Source: CAITJF01 sp032654645 (GTDB lineage Bacteria > Pseudomonadota > Gammaproteobacteria > Burkholderiales > Gallionellaceae). From it: a stretch of DNA of 64,000 nt. The stretch is from assembly GCA_032654645.1 (NCBI GenBank), contig JAULAW010000003.1:496001-560000 (forward strand), written 5' to 3'. Numbering within the stretch: position 1 is the stretch's first letter; each line of letters opens with the position of its first letter. Positions 8,257-17,735 of this stretch are shown piece after piece. A program made the position numbers and the translations under genes. The notes under the pieces were generated by a model, which was given only the letters and a program-made list of their open reading frames with translations, searched no databases and had not been told where the DNA came from.

Positions 8257-8320
8257 GGCATTTCCTCAATGACAAATTTTTCCCATCATGCCGAGCTTTG
8301 CAGGTATTGTAAAGCGGCTG

Positions 8321-8508
8321 ACGGACATGGCGGCAATACAACAACAGATAAGGAACGTTATTGCCGCCATGTCCGTTCCCTCTCTCCTACCTCTGATGAA
8401 ACAGCTAGCCATTCGACTAAGCTGGCAAAAAACGCCAGCCAAGTCGTTGGTTATCCCCCAGAGGGGGAGAGTGACACTGTGTCGCTTTGCGACGTTCACG
8501 TTAATCGG
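8321..8508. repeat. Dispersed repeat, copy 2, with palindromic head
   Basis: The left end is an inverted repeat (ggacatggcggcaata / tattgccgccatgtcc). The rest matches the copy at 5782-5926 through gctagccattcgactaagc, ttggttatc, cagagggggaga and tcgctttgcgacgttcacgttaa. It occupies the gap upstream of pilC. Confidence 0.75.
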
Positions 8509-8541
8509 TTGTTTGTAGGGTAACTCTAATTCATTTGCTTG

Positions 8542-9825
8542 CTATTTACTTTCTTGTTGGCGCAACGCAGGAAAAATTTTTACCACTTTCACCACGCGAT
8601 CCTGCGTCTGGATGATTTCAATCGGGTAATCCGCAATTTTCAGGCTGGTGCCCGTTTCCGGAATATCCTGCAGATGCTCCAGAATCAAGCCGTTCAGCGT
8701 CTTCGCCCCGCCCAGCGGGAAATGCATGCCCAGCTTGCGGTTCAGGTCGCGCAACGGCGTGCCGCCTTCCACCAGCAGGCTGCCGTCTTCCTGGCGCAGG
8801 AACTTGCCGGTTTGTGCGGGCGATTGTGTGGTGAAGTCGCCGACGATTTCCTCCAGAATATTTTCCAATGTCACCAGGCCCAGCAGTTCGCCGTATTCGT
8901 CCACCACCAGCCCCAGCCGGACTTGCCGTTCCTGGAAATGCTGCAACTGTGACAGCAACGCCGTGTCGGAAGGAATGAAGTAAGGCTCGATCAACAACCC
9001 GCGCAACTTATCGCGGTCGAGATCATCATGCTGCAGCAGCGCCAAGGTGCGGCGCACATGCAGGATGCCCACAATGTTATCGAGCGAACCCTCGTACACC
9101 GGCAGCAGCGTGTGGTGGCAGGTCGCCAGATGCGCGCGCAATACACCGGGTTCAGCGTTCAGGTCGAGCGCCTCGATCTGGGTGCGCGGCACCATCACAT
9201 CGTTCACCGCGATGCGCCCGATGTCCACCAGATTGAGCAGCATTTTCTGGTGCTTGCGCGGCAGGAACTGCTCCGACTCCAGCACCAGCATGCGCAGCTC
9301 CTCCATGCTCATCTTGTATTTGCTCTGGTCGGTTTGCACCTTGATGCGCAGCAGCCACAAGAACCGGCGCACAATCGCGGTGGCGATAAACACCACGGGG
9401 TGGAACAGCTTGATAAGCGGAGCCAGGATATAGCTTGAGGGCAACGCGATCCGCTCCGGATAGCTGGCGGCAACCACCTTCGGCATGATCTCGCTGAACA
9501 CCAGAATCACGAAGGTAATCCCCAGAGTGCTGGCCAGCATCCACCATTCGCTTTCACCGAACAGGCGCAGGATGATGATCTGGGTGACTGCGGCGGCGGC
9601 TACATTGAGCAGCGTGTTGCCGAGCAGGATGGAGCCGAGCAGCTTGTCGGTCTGCGCCAGCAGCTTGGCGGTGAGTTTGGCGCTCCGGTTGCCCTTGCGC
9701 ACCAAGTGGTTCAGCCGGTGGCGGTTCAACGCCATCATGCTGGTTTCGGAAGAAGAAAAAAACCCGGAGCAAACCAGAATTACAACGAGGGCAAGAAACA
9801 GCGCGCCCAATGAGAATTCGTCCAA
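8542..9825 (-). CDS. HlyC/CorC-family membrane protein (CNNM + CBS)
   Basis: 427 residues. Domains in order: an N-terminal CNNM/DUF21 transmembrane region (about 1-180; helices, with SGFFSSSETSMMALNRHRL and FSEIMPK signatures), two CBS domains (about 200-330; VPRTQIEALDL, IVGILHVRR, GLVTLENILEEIVGD), and a C-terminal CorC/HlyC domain (about 345-420; GGAKTLNGLILEHL). Members are linked to magnesium and cobalt efflux or tolerance; the substrate here is not known. A good sigma-70 promoter lies just upstream (9857-9885). Confidence 0.92.
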   Translation of the reverse strand: MDEFSLGALFLALVVILVCSGFFSSSETSMMALNRHRLNHLVRKGNRSAKLTAKLLAQTDKLLGSILLGNTLLNVAAAAVTQIIILRLFGESEWWMLASTLGITFVILVFSEIMPKVVAASYPERIALPSSYILAPLIKLFHPVVFIATAIVRRFLWLLRIKVQTDQSKYKMSMEELRMLVLESEQFLPRKHQKMLLNLVDIGRIAVNDVMVPRTQIEALDLNAEPGVLRAHLATCHHTLLPVYEGSLDNIVGILHVRRTLALLQHDDLDRDKLRGLLIEPYFIPSDTALLSQLQHFQERQVRLGLVVDEYGELLGLVTLENILEEIVGDFTTQSPAQTGKFLRQEDGSLLVEGGTPLRDLNRKLGMHFPLGGAKTLNGLILEHLQDIPETGTSLKIADYPIEIIQTQDRVVKVVKIFPALRQQESK

Positions 9826-9856
9826 AGCGGAAAGCCTTATCTAATGCGATGCGCCA

Positions 9857-9885
9857 AGTATCGGGGAGGCATGGGGGAGTGTCAA
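9857..9885 (-). promoter_or_regulatory. Sigma-70 promoter of the CNNM/CBS gene
   Basis: On the minus strand TTGACA (9885-9880) and GATACT (9862-9857) are separated by 17 bases. The -10 box is about 30 bases before the start codon at 9825. Confidence 0.75.
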
Positions 9886-10153
9886 GAAATCTGCCTTGCT
9901 GACGCAGATCGGCTGGTACATCAGCACGTAAGCCCCGCCCCGCCTGCTTCAAGCTGCTGCGTTACGGTTTTTCTGCGTTGGAGTTGATGCCGGCGACGAA
10001 GATATTGCTGAGCGCTATTTTCTAAACATGGTGTCAAAAATACATTGATCCGGGCACCCTTCATTCTCCCAGCAGCAATACTGAGGGGAACAAAATTACA
10101 ATGGATATACCGTGGTCTCAGCATGTTTTTAACACCCTCCGATCCGGCAACGG
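9886..10153. other. Spacer without recognised gene
   Basis: Lies between the promoter of the CNNM gene and the 3' end of pilY1 (stop at 10154). No open frame with a ribosome site and no clear terminator were seen. It contains a pyrimidine/GC mix (agccccgccccgcctgcttc) but no repeat shared with the rest of the window. Confidence 0.5.
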
Positions 10154-13100
10154 CTATCGCACCAACTCACGCCATGAAGTGCGGCGGGTGGCTGAAGAGC
10201 CTTGGACATATCCGGATAAATTGACTTGGCCGCCGGAAGCTGAAGTGGCGATCGCCCGCAACTGGCCGCTTGGCAGACGCACTACCACGACACCTACCGT
10301 CAGGGCGTTGGTTATCTTGCTCCTCACATCACCGAAGGCTGCCGTCGCAATGTTGCTGCCGCTCCTGAAGTCGAATTGGTATAAATAGCTGATCCCGCCG
10401 GTTTCGCAGGCGCTGGTACCTGGAACATTGGTGGCCACAATCAAGGTGCCGAGCGCCAAAAATGGATCGAGGTTGGCCCGTTCCCCAGTGTCGGGGAAGT
10501 CAGCATACCATCCCTCTTTCGTCCCCCAATCAACAGGGTTGTTGCTGGATTTGTTGCCAATGATGGTCTGCACCACCATGTCCGTCCGCCCCCTCGGGTT
10601 GCCCACATAAGCTGCAACGCCCGACAGGCTGAAGTCGTCCCTCAGCGCATAGATCGATTGCGTCTGTGTGTTTGAGACGTCGCTCGCGCCCAAATAGCGC
10701 CCGGTGCCGATGAAGATTGCTGGTTCGCCACTCCCGTGCAGAGAATCAATGAGACCCGTCGTCGTATTCACGTCGCCCAGTTCGGGGCGGGTAGTGATCG
10801 GCTGCGGCACGCCAGATGCATCCAGCAGGGTGGCAAAGTGTGTCACCGGTGGTGGCGCCGGGAAGGGGAAGGCAAGAACCTGGCAGCCGGTATTGAGGGT
10901 CGCTCCGCCAGAATTTACGCTGGTATAGGTAAATTGATTGGCATTCACCACCGTAACCGTTACGGACTGCCCGCTGGTATTGAAGCCGCTATCGCAAGTG
11001 CCGGTGGCCGCATTCGCCACCTGAATCGAACCGCCAGTGCTCAATCCGTGGGCAGTCAGATTCACGGTCACGGTGGCGCCGGACAAGCTGATGCTGGTCA
11101 GTGAGGGCAATTTGGAAGGAACAGCGCCCAGATCGAAGCGCCAGACATCGCCGTTCATATCGCCGCCATAAACGAAACGTGCGATGTTGTTGCGGTTGCC
11201 GTCATCTGCCCATGCGTTGATTTTTGCCAGCCCGCTGGGTGTGGCTGTGGAACCTGAACCGTTGGGTGTTTTGCTCAGGATAGCGCCGCTCACCGCATCC
11301 AGCACATACAAATAGCCCTGCCCGGTACCCGGAGAGGTGTTGTTATAGCCGGAGGTGACCAGCACCACCCATTTGTCATCCAAACTGCGTTTGGTGATCA
11401 CCGGATTGCCATAGCTATAACCCATGTCCGGATCATGGATGGCGCACATTTGATTACCCGCCTGATCTGTATCCGCGCAGACTTCCCACAGACCGATGGG
11501 AGCTGCAGGGTTGGTGATGTCCAGCGCATAAAAGCCACGCCCGCCTTTGTTCAGCCCGCCCACCAGAATGGTATGCCAACCCGGGGACAGCCCGGTGGAA
11601 ATTGGCGTAGCCGTGGGCGGACCAAGTGGCGGCGTGGCTGTTCCGTCCATGTAGATGTCCATTACTTCGGGCGAGCCATCCACGAAGTAGTTGTGGTTGC
11701 TGCTGAAACTCACATCGGCCAGCTTGTACAGGTTGTGCATCACCATGCGCGGCACATACGCCCACACCTCGTTGCCGGTGCCCGTGGTGCAGACTCCCGA
11801 TATGCAACTTCCCGCATCGAACGCATGCAGCATGCCATCGTTGGATGCGATGTACAGCATCCCTTGACGGGACTGTTTGTCAGCTTGGAAAGTGGCATAG
11901 CTCAAAGGATTGGTGTTCGGTGTAATATCCTGAAAGTTATATATTGGCACGCGGACATAGGCCGGTTTGGAGTTCACCGAATCGCCCAGGAAGTGTTCGC
12001 GCGTGCGGTAAACCGGGTAAGGAGCAGTCAGCTCCATCGCCTGTTGGCCGCGCAGGTAGGGCACCAATTCTGTTCCCATATTGCCGGAGGCAATCTGCGC
12101 TGAAGTCAGGTTGGCCGCTGTGCACTGCGACAGGGTGGAAAATGTGCACTTGTTGTCAAAATAGCCCCGTTCGGTTGTAGTCAACGTAGTGTAGAGGAAA
12201 TCCTTGAGTCCATTGGGGCCGTTGACGCTAAGTGGCATGGCCTGGGATTGGTCGTAGGTGAAGATGAAACGGCTGGAAATATCAGGATCAGTATCAGCCC
12301 TTACCTTGATGTCCAATTGCTTCTGCGCCGACCAGACAATTCCTGTCCGGTAAATCTGGCACTGCGTGTTGGTTGTCGCCCCGCCCGGATTTCCGTTATA
12401 GGTAAAGTGATTGCTATCCACCACCGTGGCAACCTGGGACTGCCCGCCAGTATTAAAAGCGGGGTCGCAAGTGCCGGTGGCCGCATTCGCCACCTGCACC
12501 ATATCGCCATACAGCAAGCCATGTCCGGGCATATTTACCGTTACGGTGTTGCCGGACAAGCTGATGCCGCTGAGAACAGACAATGCGGTCAGCGCTGTGG
12601 ATGGCACATTGCCGGTCATCGGGTCGAGCAGTTGCGCCACCACTTCGCCATCCCACTTTACGGTGCGGTAGGTGGAACTGAAAATCGAACGGTCGGTACG
12701 GGTGATGTTCGGGCTGCTGGTGGCGGATGCAGCCGCCGCGCCAACCTGGACTTTCATCTTGTTCAGCGCATCGGACAAGCCCCTCTCCAGGGTAACCGGG
12801 TCGCGTGCGTTATAGAAGGCGCCGCGCCCGTTTACCGCCGCATGCCACAAGTCGTCCAGCGCGGACTGTTCGTTATTCTTGGGAGTCGGCCAGTTGCATG
12901 TGCCTGCGCCGGAGAAGCTGCACCCCGCCGCACCCGACTTGATTTTCGAGAAATCGCCGGTGGTGGAGCTTGCATAGTCCGGCTGATAGAGCATCAACCC
13001 ATCCGCCAGCCCCAGGGAGAAGGTGACCATGTGCTGCCAGTCTGCGAGATCATAAGAAGTGTTTGGGGTCGGCACATTGTTCATCAGTGAGTCTTTAGTT

Positions 13101-15724
13101 GGCACCGGGTCGGGTGCCGTGCAAAGTTGGGCGCCGGTGGCTGATCCGCTGGTGCAGTTATTCAGCGCCGCTGTGCGCAGGTCGGTGGCGTAATAGTATT
13201 GGGCCACATCGGCCAGCGTGTTGGCGCACCCGCCATTGCTATAGCTGCCCGCCGCGCACCCGCCGTCATAGACCCCAAAGCTGCGCTGGGACAGGCCTGA
13301 ATCGGCGTTGTCCCGATTGCCGATCACCGCTTTGTTGAGGTCAATTACATTGGCGTCGGGGTTTTTCGTATCGGCTGCATTCCAGTAGCCGTCGGTGGTC
13401 AGCAGCGTAAAATTCTGCTGGCAAGAATATTCCATCGGGTCATCGGTGATGGAATCGCCGGGCAAGCCATGCAGGCCGGCAAAATAGCGCCCGGCACGCG
13501 CCAGTGCCTCGCGCAACGGCGTTCTGCTGCTCGGATTGACCGCGTAGAACTTGTTGTAAAAAAGGTTCTTCTGCGTTTGGTCGAACATGGAGACTGGCAG
13601 GTACTCGGTTGCCCAGTTTGGGTCTATGGTGATGAAACCGATGCGGTAGCGGTTGTCCATCGGCTTGAACGCCTTGCCCGCCGAAGTCTTCATCATCTGC
13701 ATGCGGGTCCGGTAATAGGCGTAATGGTTGGCGATGTTGGTCATCTCTTCCGCGTAGGTGCAGTTCGGCGCTGCCGCGCAATCGCTGCGCTGGCTGCGGT
13801 CTATCACCGTCACGTTGCTGAAGGTGATGTCGGTTCCGTTGGCGTTGACCGTCGCGTTCAGCACCGCGTTGCCATAAGTGTCGCGGCTGGGCAGCACATC
13901 CACGCGGTAGAACAGCCCGTAGCGCACCGATGTGAATACCAGCCCGGTCGCGTTGCTGAATTTGCCCTGGCAGTTGATTACGTCAGTGATGGGCGTGATC
14001 TGCGCCCCCGCATTGCCCGGTGGCAGCGCGGCAGTGGCGGCATTCTTGCAGAAGCGCACCGGCGCGGGGTAGCTGTAGTCCACCCCGCTTACCGTTTTAG
14101 GCACGGAGGATGCTACGCATTTTGTCAGGTACGGGCTATCGCAATACTCCACCGGGATGATCACATATTCGTAAGGCGCGCCGTTTTGTGTGGTGGCTCT
14201 GGTGAATGGCACCGGCACCGATATCGCCGCCATGATTGCCCGGTCAATTTTGCAAACCCGGCCGGTCGTTCCCGCTGGCGTGGTGGAGGTATATGTAAAC
14301 GATTTAGTGGCATTATCCACCGTCGTTACGACCACGCCAGGCGCAGTGCTGGTACGGAAGGCGGTGCCGCAGTTCGTGCCGGTGACCTGGACCACATCAC
14401 CTACCGCCAGAGCATGGGCGGTCGAATCGGTAAGGCTGTTCAGCATCACCGTCACCACGTTGCCCGAGATGATGATGCCGGGCGCGGTGGGCGGCGTCAC
14501 CACCGCCTTGGTAATGTTGCAACTGGTGTTGCTTGCCGTTCCCAGTACAGCCTGTGCGGTGTAGGTAAAGGTGGTGGCATTCACCACTGTCACGCTGGCA
14601 CCGGTCGCGCGATAACCCGCATCGCAAGTGGCCGCCCCGCTCGCCACGTTCACCATGTCGCCGGTCGCCAAACCGTGCGCCGCTGCCAACGTTACTGTCA
14701 CCTTGTTGTTGTTCAAGCTGATGCTGGGCGCCAGCGCAACAGAGGGGGCATGCTTGACCGACGCGGCGCAATTGGTGGAGTTTTTTCCGCCAGTTCCTTG
14801 GGAGGCATAAGTTAAGGCGGTGCCCGTCCCCTTGGTGATGGTTATGTTAGCGGCCTTATATAAGTTTCCGCAAGAGTTGTTGCCGCCGCCATCAACCACC
14901 GTAATGGTGTCGCCTGTGGCAATTGCCGGCGCGGTGGGTGAAGTGGAAGTGTAAGTGAGCTTGATCTCGGTGCCGGATAGGCTGAACGCCAGGCCGTTCA
15001 GTATGATGGTGGCCGGGCTGCCGTTATTCAATGTGCCGTTGAACACTGTCTGTTGCGTGGTGGTCGGGCCGTTCAACGTGCCATTGAACAAATTAACCGT
15101 ACTGGACACCGTAGTGCCGGGAACCGATATGGTTCCTGGAAAAGCATAGGCGGGAGGATTGCTGTAAACGGGCGTGGCGGCTCCGTTTCCTTCAGCATCT
15201 ACGAAGAACGGGTTGTTGGTATCAATGCCGTTCTGTTTGCAGCCATAGACATTATTGTTGTCGCAATACACTGTGTCCGGATAGCCGGTAGTGAGGTTTA
15301 TGGTGTTTGTGCTCTGCACGCCATAGCCGTCCACCTTGACAGTTGCCCAGTTGGTGGTATTGGCCGCGCTCTGCGCCGTCTTGGACGTGCCGTCGGCGTT
15401 TACTGGCGGGGAGTAGGTCTTCGACGGGTTGTACGCCATGCCGTTGTAATCGCCTGCCTGAAAGGGCGGCATGCCGTTCAGGCACTGCGTGGACGGCTTG
15501 CATTGGGTAGAATTGTTATCGCTAACATAGTCCGGCAGGTGGTCCCTCCCCATGCTTCCGGAATTATCCAGCGTGAACAGGATGTTCGGGAGCACCACAC
15601 TGTCCGAGGAAGTAGCCAGCGGCATATTGGACAGGTCGGTCGCCGCCGCCCATGCCTGCACCGGAAGGCATAGTGGCAACGCCAGTGCTGCCGCCTGAAT
15701 TTTCTTGATCGTTGACTTAACCAT
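10154..15724 (-). CDS. pilY1: PilY1-type pilus tip adhesin, repeat-expanded
   Basis: 1856 residues, much longer than typical PilY1 (about 1000-1200). A signal peptide (1-28) is followed by a von Willebrand A-like segment with the metal site D53-x-S55-x-S57 (DNSGSMG). The C-terminal third is the PilY1 beta-propeller domain with WHTILVGGLNKGGRGFYALD and the calcium-type GGDMNGDVWRFDL loop. At least five extra ~60-residue modules (near residues 240-265, 330-390, 410-475, 1040-1125 and 1540-1618) share the pattern VTVxxxxHGLxxGDxVxVxxA-C-x2-F/Y-x-T-G-x-VTVVxxxxFTYT; they look like added adhesive beta domains. PilY1 sits at the pilus tip and acts in adhesion, pilus extension and surface sensing. 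It is last in the minor-pilin operon, with AGGAGG six bases before the ATG. Confidence 0.93.
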   Translation of the reverse strand: MVKSTIKKIQAAALALPLCLPVQAWAAATDLSNMPLATSSDSVVLPNILFTLDNSGSMGRDHLPDYVSDNNSTQCKPSTQCLNGMPPFQAGDYNGMAYNPSKTYSPPVNADGTSKTAQSAANTTNWATVKVDGYGVQSTNTINLTTGYPDTVYCDNNNVYGCKQNGIDTNNPFFVDAEGNGAATPVYSNPPAYAFPGTISVPGTTVSSTVNLFNGTLNGPTTTQQTVFNGTLNNGSPATIILNGLAFSLSGTEIKLTYTSTSPTAPAIATGDTITVVDGGGNNSCGNLYKAANITITKGTGTALTYASQGTGGKNSTNCAASVKHAPSVALAPSISLNNNKVTVTLAAAHGLATGDMVNVASGAATCDAGYRATGASVTVVNATTFTYTAQAVLGTASNTSCNITKAVVTPPTAPGIIISGNVVTVMLNSLTDSTAHALAVGDVVQVTGTNCGTAFRTSTAPGVVVTTVDNATKSFTYTSTTPAGTTGRVCKIDRAIMAAISVPVPFTRATTQNGAPYEYVIIPVEYCDSPYLTKCVASSVPKTVSGVDYSYPAPVRFCKNAATAALPPGNAGAQITPITDVINCQGKFSNATGLVFTSVRYGLFYRVDVLPSRDTYGNAVLNATVNANGTDITFSNVTVIDRSQRSDCAAAPNCTYAEEMTNIANHYAYYRTRMQMMKTSAGKAFKPMDNRYRIGFITIDPNWATEYLPVSMFDQTQKNLFYNKFYAVNPSSRTPLREALARAGRYFAGLHGLPGDSITDDPMEYSCQQNFTLLTTDGYWNAADTKNPDANVIDLNKAVIGNRDNADSGLSQRSFGVYDGGCAAGSYSNGGCANTLADVAQYYYATDLRTAALNNCTSGSATGAQLCTAPDPVPTKDSLMNNVPTPNTSYDLADWQHMVTFSLGLADGLMLYQPDYASSTTGDFSKIKSGAAGCSFSGAGTCNWPTPKNNEQSALDDLWHAAVNGRGAFYNARDPVTLERGLSDALNKMKVQVGAAAASATSSPNITRTDRSIFSSTYRTVKWDGEVVAQLLDPMTGNVPSTALTALSVLSGISLSGNTVTVNMPGHGLLYGDMVQVANAATGTCDPAFNTGGQSQVATVVDSNHFTYNGNPGGATTNTQCQIYRTGIVWSAQKQLDIKVRADTDPDISSRFIFTYDQSQAMPLSVNGPNGLKDFLYTTLTTTERGYFDNKCTFSTLSQCTAANLTSAQIASGNMGTELVPYLRGQQAMELTAPYPVYRTREHFLGDSVNSKPAYVRVPIYNFQDITPNTNPLSYATFQADKQSRQGMLYIASNDGMLHAFDAGSCISGVCTTGTGNEVWAYVPRMVMHNLYKLADVSFSSNHNYFVDGSPEVMDIYMDGTATPPLGPPTATPISTGLSPGWHTILVGGLNKGGRGFYALDITNPAAPIGLWEVCADTDQAGNQMCAIHDPDMGYSYGNPVITKRSLDDKWVVLVTSGYNNTSPGTGQGYLYVLDAVSGAILSKTPNGSGSTATPSGLAKINAWADDGNRNNIARFVYGGDMNGDVWRFDLGAVPSKLPSLTSISLSGATVTVNLTAHGLSTGGSIQVANAATGTCDSGFNTSGQSVTVTVVNANQFTYTSVNSGGATLNTGCQVLAFPFPAPPPVTHFATLLDASGVPQPITTRPELGDVNTTTGLIDSLHGSGEPAIFIGTGRYLGASDVSNTQTQSIYALRDDFSLSGVAAYVGNPRGRTDMVVQTIIGNKSSNNPVDWGTKEGWYADFPDTGERANLDPFLALGTLIVATNVPGTSACETGGISYLYQFDFRSGSNIATAAFGDVRSKITNALTVGVVVVRLPSGQLRAIATSASGGQVNLSGYVQGSSATRRTSWRELVR

Positions 15725-15764
15725 GATGGCCTCCTAATGTTCGCGGGTGTTGAAGTGCCTTAAC

Positions 15765-16478
15765 CTATTCGGGTACCAGCACCAGAGACTGCGAATAGGC
15801 CACCGTGCCGCGCGGGCCTACCGAACGCGATGTGATGCGGTAAAACACTGAGACATTGGGAAATTGAACACAACCCACACCATGGCAAGGATTGGCGGCG
15901 CCGGATTCCTGATAGGTCTGGCAAATATTGCCGGGGTCGTTGGAAGCCAGCCCCGCTGTAGTGCACATGCGGTGGATGAGATAGGAAACGGTCGCCACCG
16001 TGCCGCCGTTGGGATCGGTGACAGCGACCGAAGGCGCGCTGTTCCAATTGGCGGTCTGCATCCACCACGGCTGACCGGGGGGGCAGGTGTTGTCCACTTC
16101 GCAGGCTTGCAGTGGCGCCGCCGCATAACCGGGAAGATTGATGTTGCCGCCAGGGCACAGGGCAGCAGACACGCCCGCCGGGCAAGCCGAACCAGTCGTC
16201 CAGCTGAGCACGGGCTTGTCCAGAGGATCGGACGACGCCCTCAGCAAGACATTATTGAAGCCTTCGGAAATCCCGCGATCCCCCGCCTGGATAGTGGTCT
16301 GCTTGAATGCCACGTTGCCCGCAATCAGAGTCGTGGTATCAATCGAGCGCATCATGCCGATACCGGCCAGCGTCATCGCCACCAGCACGATCAGCGCGAT
16401 CAGCAGCACCACGCCGCGCTGATACTGCGGCATGCTGTCGCGGGCCTTGCACAAATTGAATTTGCCGCCACGCATCAT
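15765..16478 (-). CDS. pilX: Minor pilin PilX
   Basis: 237 residues. The N-terminus QRGVVLLIALIVLVAMTLAGIGMMRSID is the PilX signature: a glycine before a hydrophobic helix that lacks the usual Glu5. It is followed by a PilX_N domain and a cysteine-rich C-terminal part (CPAG, CPGG, CPPG, CHGVGC). ATG 16478 overlaps the pilW stop (ATGA) and has GGAGA just upstream, which decides the start; the next ATG is in phase at 16475. PilX is a minor pilin of the tip complex that supports PilY1, encoded next. Confidence 0.9.
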   Translation of the reverse strand: MMRGGKFNLCKARDSMPQYQRGVVLLIALIVLVAMTLAGIGMMRSIDTTTLIAGNVAFKQTTIQAGDRGISEGFNNVLLRASSDPLDKPVLSWTTGSACPAGVSAALCPGGNINLPGYAAAPLQACEVDNTCPPGQPWWMQTANWNSAPSVAVTDPNGGTVATVSYLIHRMCTTAGLASNDPGNICQTYQESGAANPCHGVGCVQFPNVSVFYRITSRSVGPRGTVAYSQSLVLVPE

Positions 16479-17266
16479 GGTCTCCAGATCACATTGCGCA
16501 ATGGCACCGTGACCTGAAAAGTTTTGTGGCGGTAGCACTGCCATTGATCCCCCATTGCCAGCCCGCTATTGCCCGATAAATCCACCGCCCCGCCGACCCA
16601 GACAGGGGAGGCCGTAGTGGAATTGCACCCGATTCCCGGAACGGCCTTTTCCGGCTGCACACTACGCGCCACCAGCGCCAGCCGCACTGCCAGCACCCGC
16701 ATCGGGATAATAGGCGGGGTGAAAACCCATTCCCCATCACTCACAATACCGTCCTGATTGGCATCTGTGCCGTACTGCGCCTTGATCTGGGCAATGCCTT
16801 CCACCAGGATGCCATCGTCAGCGGCAGGGGGAACGGAAACTTTTTGCAACTGGCCGTTGTTGATGGAGTAGGTTTCAAACGTAAACGCGGGGGGAACAGC
16901 CGACACGAATGCCAGATTGTTCGGCGCAAAGGCGCCGTAGTCCCAGTTCTGGCGGTAGCTGACAGTAATAGTATCCGGTGTGCCCCCGGCACCCACGGTA
17001 ATCTGCACCGGCGTGGGGTTGACATCGTTCGAATTGATTCCGTAGCCGGATGCCTTCAGCGCCCGTTGCAGTATAAACAGCCCCGCCGCACCGTTTTGCT
17101 GAGCTTCGCCGCCGCTGGTGGTGGTGCGCTTGATGCTTTCCGACACGCTGAACACCTGGAAAATCACTATGGTGCCCAGCAGGCCCAGCACCATGCCCAC
17201 CATGATGTCCACCAGGCTGAAGCCAGCGTGGTTATTTCTCGGGTTGGATGAATAACAGGTTCTCAT
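16475..17266 (-). CDS. pilW: Minor pilin PilW
   Basis: 263 residues with a class III leader: NHAG before FSLVDIMVGMVLGLLGTIVIFQVF, so PilD would cut after the glycine. Position +5 is Asp instead of the common Glu, as in several PilW proteins. The middle has QQNGAAGLFILQRALKASGYGI, typical of PilW, and the C-terminal part has a CNSTTASP and WQCYRHK segment. It is translationally coupled to pilX by an ATGA overlap. The protein joins the initiating minor-pilin complex of type IV pili. Confidence 0.9.
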   Translation of the reverse strand: MRTCYSSNPRNNHAGFSLVDIMVGMVLGLLGTIVIFQVFSVSESIKRTTTSGGEAQQNGAAGLFILQRALKASGYGINSNDVNPTPVQITVGAGGTPDTITVSYRQNWDYGAFAPNNLAFVSAVPPAFTFETYSINNGQLQKVSVPPAADDGILVEGIAQIKAQYGTDANQDGIVSDGEWVFTPPIIPMRVLAVRLALVARSVQPEKAVPGIGCNSTTASPVWVGGAVDLSGNSGLAMGDQWQCYRHKTFQVTVPLRNVIWRP

Positions 17267-17276
17267 GGCATCCGCA

Positions 17277-17732
17277 CTAGTCTATAAAGGCCACCGCCGT
17301 ATGGCGGTGAGGAGTAGCTGCCTGCGGTGGTTGCCAGGTCAGTGTGACAGTTACCTGCACTCCGGAAACGACAATTACAGCAGTCGGGTTTGGCAGCCCC
17401 CCTGCTACCCCGCTCACTCCCACCCAAGCCTGTGTTGCTAAATTGCCGTTTGCTGCGCCACAAGGGTTGCAGGCGAACGTTGGATCGGGTGAGGATATGA
17501 TCACGCCGGAAGCATTGGGAATGCTCACACGGTTTGCCCACATTGTGCCGATGATCTGGTCGGTGAAAAAACTGGCATCCGCTCGATATTTGGCATCCGA
17601 TACATTCCCGACGGCAACCGCCTGCATGCCCACCAGCGCCAGGATGCCAATTGAAAATATCAGGATGGCGATCAGCGCCTCCAGAACTACCGAGCCGGTC
17701 TGCTTACCGCTTTTAATCATATTTGTTCTCAT
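17277..17732 (-). CDS. pilV: Minor pilin PilV
   Basis: 151 residues with the type IV pilin N-terminus: KQTG then SVVLEALIAILIFSIGILALVGMQ, with Glu at +5. The following NVSDAKYRADASFFTDQIIGTMWANR is a PilV hallmark. A CNPCGAANG segment may form a disulfide. The ATG at 17732 or the next at 17720 could be used; the second has GAGAAC at a workable distance. It lies four bases after fimT and eleven before pilW. Confidence 0.9.
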   Translation of the reverse strand: MRTNMIKSGKQTGSVVLEALIAILIFSIGILALVGMQAVAVGNVSDAKYRADASFFTDQIIGTMWANRVSIPNASGVIISSPDPTFACNPCGAANGNLATQAWVGVSGVAGGLPNPTAVIVVSGVQVTVTLTWQPPQAATPHRHTAVAFID

Positions 17733-17735
17733 GGT

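Noticed and set aside
13469..14815. 448-codon plus-strand open frame opposite pilY1
   Set aside because: Shadow of the GC-skewed pilY1 codons; the protein has no recognisable features.
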